From contig JAICXU010000050.1 in the NCBI GenBank assembly GCA_025934595.1, positions 1-10,309 of the forward strand: DNA of 10,309 nt. The letters are read 5' to 3'. A program made the position numbers and the translations under genes. The DNA comes from Polyangiaceae bacterium. GTDB lineage: Bacteria > Myxococcota_A > Polyangia > Polyangiales > Polyangiaceae. Shown piece after piece: positions 1 to 6,317 of the stretch. The notes under the pieces were generated by a model that saw nothing but the letters and a program-made list of their open reading frames with translations, did no database searches and was not told where the DNA came from. Each line of letters starts with the position of its first letter. Position 1 is the first letter of the stretch.

Positions 1-169
1 CGGTGAAGATGTCGCCGTCGTCCGTGGCGCATGCAGGGTCCTCGCTGCTCACGCACGTGTACGAGAATGTGCCGTTGCCCAAGTTACCGTTGATCTCGCT
101 CGGCCCTGAGGAGCACGACGCGAGCGCCAGGAACGCAACCGCAGGGATTTTTCCCTTCCAATCGATCAT
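1..169 (-). CDS. Putative secreted lipoprotein, N-terminal part (runs off the left edge)
   Basis: Only the first 56 codons are present; the gene continues beyond base 1. The protein begins with a short charged stretch (Lys5, Lys7), a hydrophobic core, and a lipobox Leu16-Ala17-Ser18-Cys19. This is a typical type II signal peptide, so the mature protein should be lipid-anchored at Cys19 after export. The next residues are Ser/Gly-rich, followed by a segment with two cysteines (Cys39, Cys47) in a T-C-V-S-S-E-D-P-A-C context. Small Cys-containing lipoproteins of this kind are common in myxobacteria and mostly have no known function. The ATG at 167-169 is supported by a strong Shine-Dalgarno sequence (GGAGGAGG) 11 to 12 bases upstream. 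The signal peptide is seen directly; what the mature domain does cannot be told from this fragment. It reads in the same direction as scpB but lies 179 bases downstream of it, so it is probably a separate unit. Confidence 0.75.
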   Translation of the reverse strand, partial: MIDWKGKIPAVAFLALASCSSGPSEINGNLGNGTFSYTCVSSEDPACATDDGDIFT

Positions 170-180
170 GGATTCACTGT

Positions 181-188
181 CCTCCTCC
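181..188 (-). promoter_or_regulatory. Strong ribosome binding site of the lipoprotein gene
   Basis: On the minus strand this reads GGAGGAGG, a near-perfect anti-16S match, ending 11 bases before the ATG at 169. It fixes the lipoprotein start. Further upstream a TTGACG (283-288, minus strand) could be a -35 element. The hexamer 17 bases downstream of it (TCGAGT) matches the -10 consensus at only three positions, so I do not call a promoter. Confidence 0.6.
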
Positions 189-317
189 GCGGATACGCGG
201 CCAGCCCGAGTAGCCGGTGCAACGCACGTGCCTTGCCGACAAATGCCGGGCGCTCGAATACTCGACCCGAGACGAGGTTTTTCGTCAACTATCGGCGCGA
301 CAGCATTGTCAGAGTCG

Positions 318-333
318 GACGCGCACACGCGTC
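318..333 (-). terminator. Small GC hairpin downstream of scpB, possible weak terminator
   Basis: GACGCG and CGCGTC form a perfect 6-bp stem around a 4-base loop, 16 bases past the scpB stop codon. No run of T follows on the minus strand, so it is not a classical intrinsic terminator. The rest of the 170-348 spacer holds only the lipoprotein ribosome binding site and no gene that I can support. Confidence 0.25.
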
Positions 334-348
334 AGCTCGTACGCGCTG

Positions 349-1305
349 CTACGCGTCTTCTTCGCGATCGTGGACACTTACATCGACCGACGTCGGCTCG
401 ATCGTGTCGCGCGCCTCGGCGTCGGGCGGCGCCTCTTGCTCGGTCGTCGCTTCCGGCTGGGCAGCGTCGAGCGTATCGCCGAGCTCGCGTTCGACGACGC
501 GCTTCGAGTCCTCATTGAGCTCGGTGTACTCGCGCAGCGTCGGCAAATCCTTGAGCGAGTTCAGGCCGAAGAACTCGAGAAAGTGCGGCGTCGTTCCGTA
601 GAGGATCGGACGGCCCGGCTCGTCTTTCTTGCCGAGAATTTTCACGAGATCTCGCTCGAGCAAAAGCTTCAGCGTCGCGCCGCAATCGACGCCGCGCACC
701 TCGTCGATCTCGGGTCGCGTGATCGGCTGGCGATACGCGAGGATGGCGAGCGTCTCGACTTGCGCGCGCGTGAGTCGCACCGGTTTTTGCGACGCCATGT
801 CACGCACGAACGGCGCGAACTGCACGTGCGTCCGGAAGATCCAACCGCCGGCGACCTCGTCGAGCTGGATGCCGCGCGTCGCGTAGTCGGCCTTGAGCAC
901 GGCGAGGAGAAGCTTCACTTCTTTGATCGGCGCCGCAGAAGCACGCGCGAGGTCGGCGGCGCGAAGCGGCTTGTCGCTCGCGAAAACGAGCGCCTCGAGG
1001 AGGCCCTTCAAATGATCGCGGCCGAGCGTGCCTTGGTTGATCGCCGTGGGCGCCTCGATCGTATGCGCGAGCGGCGATTGCGCGTCGTCGCGAAGCATCG
1101 CTTCGAGCGCGTCGCCGGTGAGATCGAGCGTGGCCTCGGGATCGAGCGCGTTCGCGACGCGAATGTGGGGCTCGGTCTCGAAATGCGGCGGCTCTTCGTC
1201 TCCGAGCATGCGGCGCGTGGGCGGTCCCATGCTCACGGGCGGCGGGTCGATCTCTTCGCTCGATTTTTTCTCGTCTTGATCGTGCTCGTCTTCTTTGCCG
1301 CTCAT
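349..1305 (-). CDS. scpB: SMC-Scp complex subunit ScpB (segregation and condensation protein B)
   Basis: ScpB is the winged-helix kite subunit that, with ScpA, bridges the heads of the SMC dimer and supports chromosome organisation and segregation in the cytoplasm. The 318-residue product has a recognisable core: a first winged-helix domain at about residues 98-170 (GLLEALVFASDKPL, then EVAGGWIFRTH) and a second at about 178-250. The second contains the family hallmark LTRAQVETLAILAYRQPITR, the RGVDC turn and the GRPILYGTT wing. Unlike the compact proteins of about 190-200 residues in Firmicutes, this one has an N-terminal extension of about 95 residues and an acidic, Glu/Ala-rich C-terminal tail of about 55 residues. 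Both look disordered. Its ATG overlaps the scpA stop by 4 bases (ATGA), so translation is probably coupled. The family assignment is very secure; the role of the extensions is unknown. Confidence 0.96.
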   Translation of the reverse strand: MSGKEDEHDQDEKKSSEEIDPPPVSMGPPTRRMLGDEEPPHFETEPHIRVANALDPEATLDLTGDALEAMLRDDAQSPLAHTIEAPTAINQGTLGRDHLKGLLEALVFASDKPLRAADLARASAAPIKEVKLLLAVLKADYATRGIQLDEVAGGWIFRTHVQFAPFVRDMASQKPVRLTRAQVETLAILAYRQPITRPEIDEVRGVDCGATLKLLLERDLVKILGKKDEPGRPILYGTTPHFLEFFGLNSLKDLPTLREYTELNEDSKRVVERELGDTLDAAQPEATTEQEAPPDAEARDTIEPTSVDVSVHDREEDA

Positions 1306-2180
1306 GGAAGCCCTTCGGGAGCCACGTTTTCTTCGGATCCCTCTTCGCTCTCGCGCACCGCAATATAGAGCGGCGCGAGGGGCGCTGTCTGCGTCAGCCG
1401 CATCATTTTGAGACGCGACATTTCGAGCAGAGCCAGGAACGTGATGATGAGGTCGAACTTGCTCGTCATGCCGACGAACAGATCATCGAACGCAACTTGC
1501 TTTCGCGTCGCGAAGATCTCCGTGAGCTCGTGGATGCGGTCCGTGATGCTGATCCTGTCGGCGACGACGTCGTGCGAGATCTCGATTTTCGCGCGCAACA
1601 AGACGGCTTGGAAGGCCTCGAGCAAGCTGAAGAGCGGAACCTCCGCGAGCGGCGGCAGGCCTTGCGGGACCGCTTCCTCGATTTCGACGCCGCGCATGAA
1701 GACGTCGCGGCCGGTCACGCCGCGTGCGGTGAGGTCGGCGGCTGCTTGCTTGTATTTTTGGTACTCGAGGAGACGCCGGATCAAAGCCTCGCGCGGATCT
1801 TCTTCTTCGAGGAGCGCATCATCCTCCTGGCCCGGCGGCGGGGCGGGCAGGAGCATCTTCGATTTGATGTGGGCCAAGGTTGCCGCCATCACCAGGTATT
1901 CGGCGGCGACGTCGAGCTCGAGCGACTGCATCAAGCTCAGGTACTCGAGGTACTTCTCGGTCACGAATCCGATGGGAATATCGAGGATGTCGAGCTCGTG
2001 CTTTTGACAGAGATGCAAAAGCAGATCGAGCGGGCCATCGAAGGTGCCGACCTGGAACGCGAGCGGCTCGGCCGTTGCAACGGTCTCGATGGGCTCGCCG
2101 GCCTGCGCAGGGGCGGCTGCGCTCTCGTCGCGGGCCTTCGCGACCGAAGGAGATTTGTGGGGGCGGCTTTCTTCGTTCAT
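1302..2180 (-). CDS. scpA: SMC-Scp complex subunit ScpA (segregation and condensation protein A, kleisin)
   Basis: ScpA is the bacterial kleisin. Its N-terminal domain contacts the neck of one SMC subunit and its C-terminal winged helix the cap of the other, closing the ring that ScpB binds. The 292-residue product shows the family start motif F47-DGPLDLLLHL followed by IPIGFVTEKYLEYL, then EYLVMAATLAHIKSKMLLP (about 94-112). After an acidic linker (119-130) comes the ScpB-binding and helical middle. The C-terminal winged helix FDLIITFLALLEMSRLKMMRL lies at about 242-262. About 40 residues before the core are Ala/Glu-rich and likely disordered. I chose the ATG at 2178-2180; upstream codons in the same frame are Arg-rich and not ScpA-like. 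A clear AAGGAGG sits 20 bases upstream of this ATG (2201-2207), farther than usual, with no ATG, GTG or TTG in frame between. It is the first gene of the scpA-scpB pair. Confidence 0.95.
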   Translation of the reverse strand: MNEESRPHKSPSVAKARDESAAAPAQAGEPIETVATAEPLAFQVGTFDGPLDLLLHLCQKHELDILDIPIGFVTEKYLEYLSLMQSLELDVAAEYLVMAATLAHIKSKMLLPAPPPGQEDDALLEEEDPREALIRRLLEYQKYKQAAADLTARGVTGRDVFMRGVEIEEAVPQGLPPLAEVPLFSLLEAFQAVLLRAKIEISHDVVADRISITDRIHELTEIFATRKQVAFDDLFVGMTSKFDLIITFLALLEMSRLKMMRLTQTAPLAPLYIAVRESEEGSEENVAPEGLP

Positions 2181-2296
2181 CGGATTTCGGTCGAGAAGAG
2201 CCTCCTTACGCTGAAACGGCGCTCGGCTCAACGCCCCCGTTCTCGGGTACCATGAGGCCTCTCGTGACCCTCGGTGAGAAGAGCATTCCGGCCGGC
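2181..2296. promoter_or_regulatory. Divergent control region between scpA and the kinase gene
   Basis: This 116-base gap (71 bases if the kinase starts at 2252) must hold the start signals for both divergent genes, unless promoters lie inside the coding sequences. It contains the scpA Shine-Dalgarno candidate (AAGGAGG on the minus strand, 2201-2207), a GGTACC palindrome and a GAGGCCTC palindrome. I do not find a convincing -35/-10 pair on either strand; the location is inferred from gene orientation. Confidence 0.4.
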
Positions 2297-4735
2297 ATGC
2301 CCAAGTTTTGCCCGGCGTGTCGGGAACGATTCCCGACCGATGCCCTCTTTTGTCCGAACGACGGCACGCCGCTCCTCTCGGCCCCGAAAGCCGATCCCGA
2401 AAAAGGCGAAGGCGGCCCCGATCCTTATCAAGGCCGCGAAATCTCCGGTCACATCGAAGTACGGCAGCTCGCGGGCGTCGGCGCGATGGGACGCGTGTAT
2501 CGCGCATTCCAAAAAGGAATCGATCGCGACGTCGCCGTGAAGATCCTCCACCGCGAGCTGTCGGCGAATGCGCAGCTCGTGTCGCGTTTTCATCGCGAGG
2601 CCAAAGTCGCGTCGCGCCTGCAGCATCCGAACGTCGTCCACGTGCATCTCGCGGGACAGCTCCCCGACGGCGCGCTCTACATCGTGATGGAATTTCTGGA
2701 CGGCATGAGCCTGCAATCGGCGCTCAATGCATGCGGCGGCGCGATGCCGCTTCCGCGCGCGTTGCACATCACGTTGCAGCTCTGCGACGCGGTCGGTGAG
2801 GCGCACGCGCAAGGCATCGTCCATCGCGATTTGAAGCCTGAAAACGTGATGCTCGTGAAGCGCGGGCAAGACACCGATTACGTGAAGGTGCTCGATTTCG
2901 GAATCGCGCGTCTCTCGTGGGGCGAGCAATCGATGGCCACCGCCGCGGGTCTGATTTTCGGGACCGCGCGTTATATCTCGCCCGAAGGCGCGCAAGGTGA
3001 GGGCGTCGGACCGGCGGGCGACGTGTATGCGATCGCGACGCTCCTCTATCAAATGCTCGCCGGACGCACGCCGTTCGAAGGCGAGCAAGCGGTGGGTCTC
3101 TTGATTCAGCAGATCCACGATGCGCCGACGCCCATCCAATCGATCGAGCGCGCGTCGTACGTGCCCGGTCCCGTCGCCGCCGTCATCATGCAGAACCTCG
3201 CGAAGTCGCCCCATGCGCGTGCGCCGGATGCGCGTGCGTTCGCGCGATCGATTTTGGAAGCGGCGCGCATGGCAGGTTTGTCCGCCGACGATTACGCGCC
3301 GCCGGCGATGCGCATCTCGGGACAAATGAAATTGTCGCCGATGCAGCAGACGAGGCAGCTGCAGCTCTCGCCGGAAATGGCGGAGCGCTTGTCCCCCGCG
3401 CCCGTGTCCTCCGAGCGACCGAGCGAGCCGCGCACCGACGAGCGCGCGAAGCTCGTGCCGGGAGCGCCCACCGCGAAGTGGACGCCTTCCCCGGAATTTC
3501 AGGCGCAAATCGCGCCGAGGCCGGCCGCGAAGAGCGGCGTCGACGAGACGCTCGACGACGACGACGTTCCGCCGCAGCCTGCCGCGCCGCCGCCCGCGCC
3601 TTCCGCGCCGTCCACCGTGCCGACGCCTCCGCCGCCGATGTCCGTCGCGTCGGAGCCAGCGCCCTACACGCCGCCGACACGCACGGAGTACGGCGAGGCG
3701 CCGCCGATCTCCATTCATCATCAACAGCCGTCGTACCCGCCGCTGAAGCAGCCGATGGGATTCGGAGCTTCGCCTTCCGCGCCACCCGCCGCGGAGTCGG
3801 TGCCACGCACGTTGCACACGCCGACGCCGCCGCAGCCATTTTCGAACGTCGACGCGACGCTCAGCGACGAGCCGGCGCCAGGCCGATGGATTCGTTACGC
3901 CGCGATCTTCGTGCTCCTGTTTTTCGCGGGCAGCGCCGTAGCTGCATTCGCGCTCTATCGTCTCGGTTATTTGGATTCGTCGGTTTCGGCGACCGCGAAG
4001 ATCGACGGAGAGCTCGCGAAAGCGAACGACGCGATGGCGCACGAACATTGGGATTCGCCGCCCGGCGACAACGTGAAAGAGATCACCGACGCCGCGCTCG
4101 TGCGGTGGCCCCACGAGCCGCGCATCGTGCAGCTGCGCGCGCGCGCGAGCGACGAGCTCGTGAAACGCGCCGTCGGTATGAGGCTCGGAGGCGACAACAC
4201 GGGCGCGTTGCATTTCGCGACGCTGGCGAGCGAGCTCGATCCCACCGACGAGACCACGAAATCGCTCGTCCGCGAATACCAGGCGGAGCTCGGCGCCGAT
4301 GCCGGGCTCGCTTCGATTTCGGACGCGGGCGTCGCACCGCTCGCGACGAATCGGCCAACGCCCGCCGGCGGGCCGCACGCGACGCTCGACGCATCACCGT
4401 CGAAGCCGAAGCTCGGTCAATCGGTGGAGTTCACGGCGCGCGCTCTCACCGCTTCCGGCGGCGCACCGAAGAGCGTGCAGGATCCCGCGTTCATCTTGGC
4501 TGGACCCGGCATCGCGGCGGGCACGAAGCTGAATGCGATGGGCGAGGGAACCACCTATCGCGGCGGATTCAGCTTTCTCGAGCCGGGCAAGTACGAGATC
4601 ACGTTCACGGCGAGAGTCGACGGGAGCGTCGTCCACTCGGCGCGATCGGTGATCGTGGAAGGGCAGGGCGGACCTGCATCGACGGGCACGGATACGCCGA
4701 ATCCTCCTCCGAGCGCGAGCGTCAAATGGATGTAA
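2297..4735 (+). CDS. Transmembrane Ser/Thr protein kinase with N-terminal zinc ribbon and C-terminal Ig-like ectodomain
   Basis: An 812-residue Hanks-type kinase. Domains in order: a zinc-ribbon-like knuckle (C5-P-A-C8, then F-C19-P-N-D22, the fourth ligand position being Asp); kinase domain at about 52-320 with glycine loop GVGAMGRV, Lys82, Glu101, catalytic HRDLKPEN (H176, D178, K180, N183), DFG at 200-202 and activation segment GTARYISPE. All catalytic residues are intact, so it should be active. A Pro/Ala/Ser-rich linker follows (about 360-530), then one transmembrane helix (about 534-556), a helical TPR-like stretch (about 565-665), and a beta-rich Ig-like domain (about 695-790) predicted outside the cytoplasm. 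I prefer the ATG at 2297 because the ribbon motif starts there and a weak GAGAAGAG lies upstream. An in-frame ATG at 2252 would add 15 residues. The stop codon overlaps the next gene by 10 bases, suggesting coupling. The kinase call is certain; signal and substrate are unknown. Confidence 0.93.
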   Translation: MPKFCPACRERFPTDALFCPNDGTPLLSAPKADPEKGEGGPDPYQGREISGHIEVRQLAGVGAMGRVYRAFQKGIDRDVAVKILHRELSANAQLVSRFHREAKVASRLQHPNVVHVHLAGQLPDGALYIVMEFLDGMSLQSALNACGGAMPLPRALHITLQLCDAVGEAHAQGIVHRDLKPENVMLVKRGQDTDYVKVLDFGIARLSWGEQSMATAAGLIFGTARYISPEGAQGEGVGPAGDVYAIATLLYQMLAGRTPFEGEQAVGLLIQQIHDAPTPIQSIERASYVPGPVAAVIMQNLAKSPHARAPDARAFARSILEAARMAGLSADDYAPPAMRISGQMKLSPMQQTRQLQLSPEMAERLSPAPVSSERPSEPRTDERAKLVPGAPTAKWTPSPEFQAQIAPRPAAKSGVDETLDDDDVPPQPAAPPPAPSAPSTVPTPPPPMSVASEPAPYTPPTRTEYGEAPPISIHHQQPSYPPLKQPMGFGASPSAPPAAESVPRTLHTPTPPQPFSNVDATLSDEPAPGRWIRYAAIFVLLFFAGSAVAAFALYRLGYLDSSVSATAKIDGELAKANDAMAHEHWDSPPGDNVKEITDAALVRWPHEPRIVQLRARASDELVKRAVGMRLGGDNTGALHFATLASELDPTDETTKSLVREYQAELGADAGLASISDAGVAPLATNRPTPAGGPHATLDASPSKPKLGQSVEFTARALTASGGAPKSVQDPAFILAGPGIAAGTKLNAMGEGTTYRGGFSFLEPGKYEITFTARVDGSVVHSARSVIVEGQGGPASTGTDTPNPPPSASVKWM

Positions 4736-5502
4736 AATACACGCAGTTGAGTGTATTTTGCATCTTTGTCTCCGCCATTTTTCCGCGCATTTCCCGCGCC
4801 GACGAGCCTCGCGGCGCGGCGACTCTCCGCGAAAAAGACAACGTCGTGCGCACCGCGGACGACCCGAGCACGCGTCCCCACACGATCGCCGAGCTCGAGG
4901 CCGGCATCATCGCGCTCCCGAACGCGCCCATCTCCGCGTCCCAAAAAGGCGGCGACACGCCGATCCTCGGCACCATCGGCAGCGGCGACGCCACCGCGCA
5001 GCTCGGTTTGCATCTCCTCTTTCGCGGCAGCCCCGAGTGGGCCTTCGGCGCCGGTTTTCTCTTCGCGCCGCGTCCCACGAACGACACGGAGTATGGCGGC
5101 GCCAGCGGCCTCCAACGCACGCACGCGCGCAGTTACTTTTCGTTCAACGGCGAAGGCCGTTACTACCCTTTGCATCTCCGAAAGATCGAAGCGTTCGCCG
5201 GGCTCACGCTCGGTGGCGTCATCATCGCCGATCGCTTCACGACCGACTCCGGACCCGACGTGCCTTCGATCCTCGGCACGAAAGAAGTGACGATGCGCAC
5301 CGAAGGCTACGCGATCGGCGTCGAGGCCGGCGGCAGCTGGCTCTTCTCGGATCGATGGGTCGCGGGCCTCATCGTTCGCGTCGATCGTTGGATCTTGCCG
5401 AGCTCGCCACAGTGCTCGCCCATCGGAGATTGCACGACGCTGAACGGCGTCGTCGATGCGTTCGAGGTCGGCCTCAACGTCGGCTATCGATTGCCCCTCT
5501 AG
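4726..5502 (+). CDS. Predicted exported outer-membrane beta-barrel-like protein of unknown function
   Basis: A 258-residue protein with a Sec signal peptide: Lys4, hydrophobic core at about 8-20, likely cleavage after S23-R24-A25 before Asp26. The mature part has alternating hydrophobic and polar stretches with many Gly and aromatic residues. Examples are AQLGLHLLFRGSPEWAFGAG (91-110), YFSFNGEGRYYPL (137-149), FAGLTLGGVIIADRF (157-171), YAIGVEAGGSWLF (195-207) and FEVGLNVGYRLPL at the C terminus. This pattern suits a small outer-membrane beta-barrel of about eight strands, although the last residue is Leu rather than the usual Phe or Trp. Two cysteines (230, 236) could form a disulfide in a surface loop. 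I do not recognise a named family. The ATG at 4726 overlaps the end of the kinase gene by 10 bases in another frame and has no good Shine-Dalgarno sequence, so translational coupling is likely. The start codon region is unusually A/T-rich. The gene itself is well supported; the barrel fold is inferred. Confidence 0.8.
   Translation: MDVKYTQLSVFCIFVSAIFPRISRADEPRGAATLREKDNVVRTADDPSTRPHTIAELEAGIIALPNAPISASQKGGDTPILGTIGSGDATAQLGLHLLFRGSPEWAFGAGFLFAPRPTNDTEYGGASGLQRTHARSYFSFNGEGRYYPLHLRKIEAFAGLTLGGVIIADRFTTDSGPDVPSILGTKEVTMRTEGYAIGVEAGGSWLFSDRWVAGLIVRVDRWILPSSPQCSPIGDCTTLNGVVDAFEVGLNVGYRLPL
4734..4759. repeat. AT-rich perfect inverted repeat across the kinase/barrel gene junction
   Basis: Arms AAAATACAC (4734-4742) and GTGTATTTT (4751-4759) are perfectly complementary over 9 bp around an 8-base spacer. 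The left arm starts within the kinase TAA stop codon, and the whole element lies within codons 3-12 of the downstream gene. In DNA it looks like a dimeric operator. In RNA it could fold into a modest hairpin just after the overlapping start codon and tune translation or termination. It stands out as about 70% A+T in otherwise GC-rich sequence. Confidence 0.6.
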
Positions 5503-5506
5503 CCGA

Positions 5507-5516
5507 GACGCGCGTC
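5507..5516. repeat. Short palindrome between convergent genes
   Basis: GACGCGCGTC is a perfect 10-bp palindrome within the 26-base gap between the barrel gene and sctT, which converge here. It could contribute to termination from either side, but it has no loop and no T run, so the role is a guess. Confidence 0.2.
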
Positions 5517-5528
5517 AGGTCTGCGCGC

Positions 5529-6278
5529 TCAGTATTGGAGCGCGGCGATCACGCGCGCGACGCGTTCGAGGACGAGCGCGAGGATCACGAAGATCGCCAT
5601 CGTGCGCGCCGGCGCCATGACTTGCGCCATCGGCACGGGGGACGACACGCGCGACGCGAGCGCGAGGCCCGCTTCGATCGCGATCGTCGCGGCGAGGATC
5701 GGCGCTGCGATCGCGATCGACGCCGTGATGCCCGCCGTGAGATCGTGCGCGGCTGCGAGCAGCGGGTGGTCGCTCAAATGAGCTGAAATCAAGCCGTTTG
5801 CGACACGCGCGGGTCCGCCGGTCGAGAGGAAGATCGCGCTCGCGAGCAGCGAGAAAAAGACGCCGAGCTCGGTGCCACCTTTTTCGACGACCGGAAATGT
5901 GCGCTCGCGATCCGCGCCGCGCGCCGTGTCGATCGCGCCTCCCGCCATCGTCGCCGCCCACAAGGGGATCGCCGTGGCGAGCGCGATCGGCAGGCCGGCG
6001 ACGATTTGCTCGAACGCCAGAAACACGCCCGGCTCGCTCGTGCGCGTCGCCGCCAACGGAATCATCGCCGGAAAAATCGCGATCGCAATGACGGCGCCCA
6101 AGATCGCGCGCAGCGGTGCGGGTAGCGCACGGAGACCGAAGGCCGGAACGAGAATCACCGTCGGCAGCGCCCGCGCCCATGCGACTCCGAACGCCGCCAG
6201 ATCCACGCCACGCGCGTGTGCGACGATCCGCACGCTTTCCACGAATCCCGGCCCCGGCATCGAGGCGCGAACATACAT
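5529..6278 (-). CDS. SctT/FliR-family type III export apparatus membrane protein (orphan)
   Basis: A 249-residue hydrophobic protein matching the SctT/FliR (EscT/YscT) family, which forms part of the export gate at the base of type III secretion systems and flagella. Visible family features include ARALPTVILVPAFGLRALPAPLRAILG (roughly 35-61, an early helix and loop), the segment EQIVAGLPIALATAIPLWAA (90-109) followed by GGAIDTARG (113-121, resembling the family G-x-x-I-D-x-x-R-G), and a C-terminal part with EAGLALASRVSSPVP (202-216) and a final helix to about 245. I count about six hydrophobic segments. Length is close to the usual 250-260. It could start at the ATG of 6278 or at Met7 (6260); an AAGG directly abuts the first ATG, so neither site is ideal. 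None of its usual partners (SctR, SctS, SctU, SctV) is in this window. I am confident of the family, less so on whether it is secretory or flagellar. Confidence 0.85.
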   Translation of the reverse strand: MYVRASMPGPGFVESVRIVAHARGVDLAAFGVAWARALPTVILVPAFGLRALPAPLRAILGAVIAIAIFPAMIPLAATRTSEPGVFLAFEQIVAGLPIALATAIPLWAATMAGGAIDTARGADRERTFPVVEKGGTELGVFFSLLASAIFLSTGGPARVANGLISAHLSDHPLLAAAHDLTAGITASIAIAAPILAATIAIEAGLALASRVSSPVPMAQVMAPARTMAIFVILALVLERVARVIAALQY

Positions 6279-6317
6279 CCTTGACGGCCAGACGTGCGCG
6301 CGCTGATTCTCTCGCGC
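6279..6317. promoter_or_regulatory. Very short divergent gap between sctT-like and dehydratase genes
   Basis: Only 39 bases separate the two divergent start codons, so promoters for one or both genes probably lie inside the neighbouring coding sequence. I see no consensus -35/-10 pair and no clear Shine-Dalgarno sequence for the dehydratase. A GTG at 6294, in frame with it, would shorten the gap to 15 bases. Confidence 0.25.

Noticed and set aside
260..288. Promoter for the lipoprotein gene (TTGACG, then TCGAGT on the minus strand)
   Set aside because: The -10 matches only three of six positions. The site is possible but too weak to call.
217..1368. Long plus-strand open frame of 383 codons opposite scpB
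   Set aside because: It is Arg/Glu-rich and lies wholly antisense to a clear ScpB. High-GC codon usage leaves the opposite frame open.
2228..4378. Long minus-strand open frame of 716 codons opposite the kinase gene
   Set aside because: It is dominated by Arg and His with no domain-like pattern, and the opposite strand encodes a kinase with all catalytic motifs.
3478..4725. Possible upstream extension of the barrel-protein gene inside the kinase gene
   Set aside because: The extension is Arg/Ala-rich out-of-frame reading of the kinase; a clean signal peptide begins at 4726.
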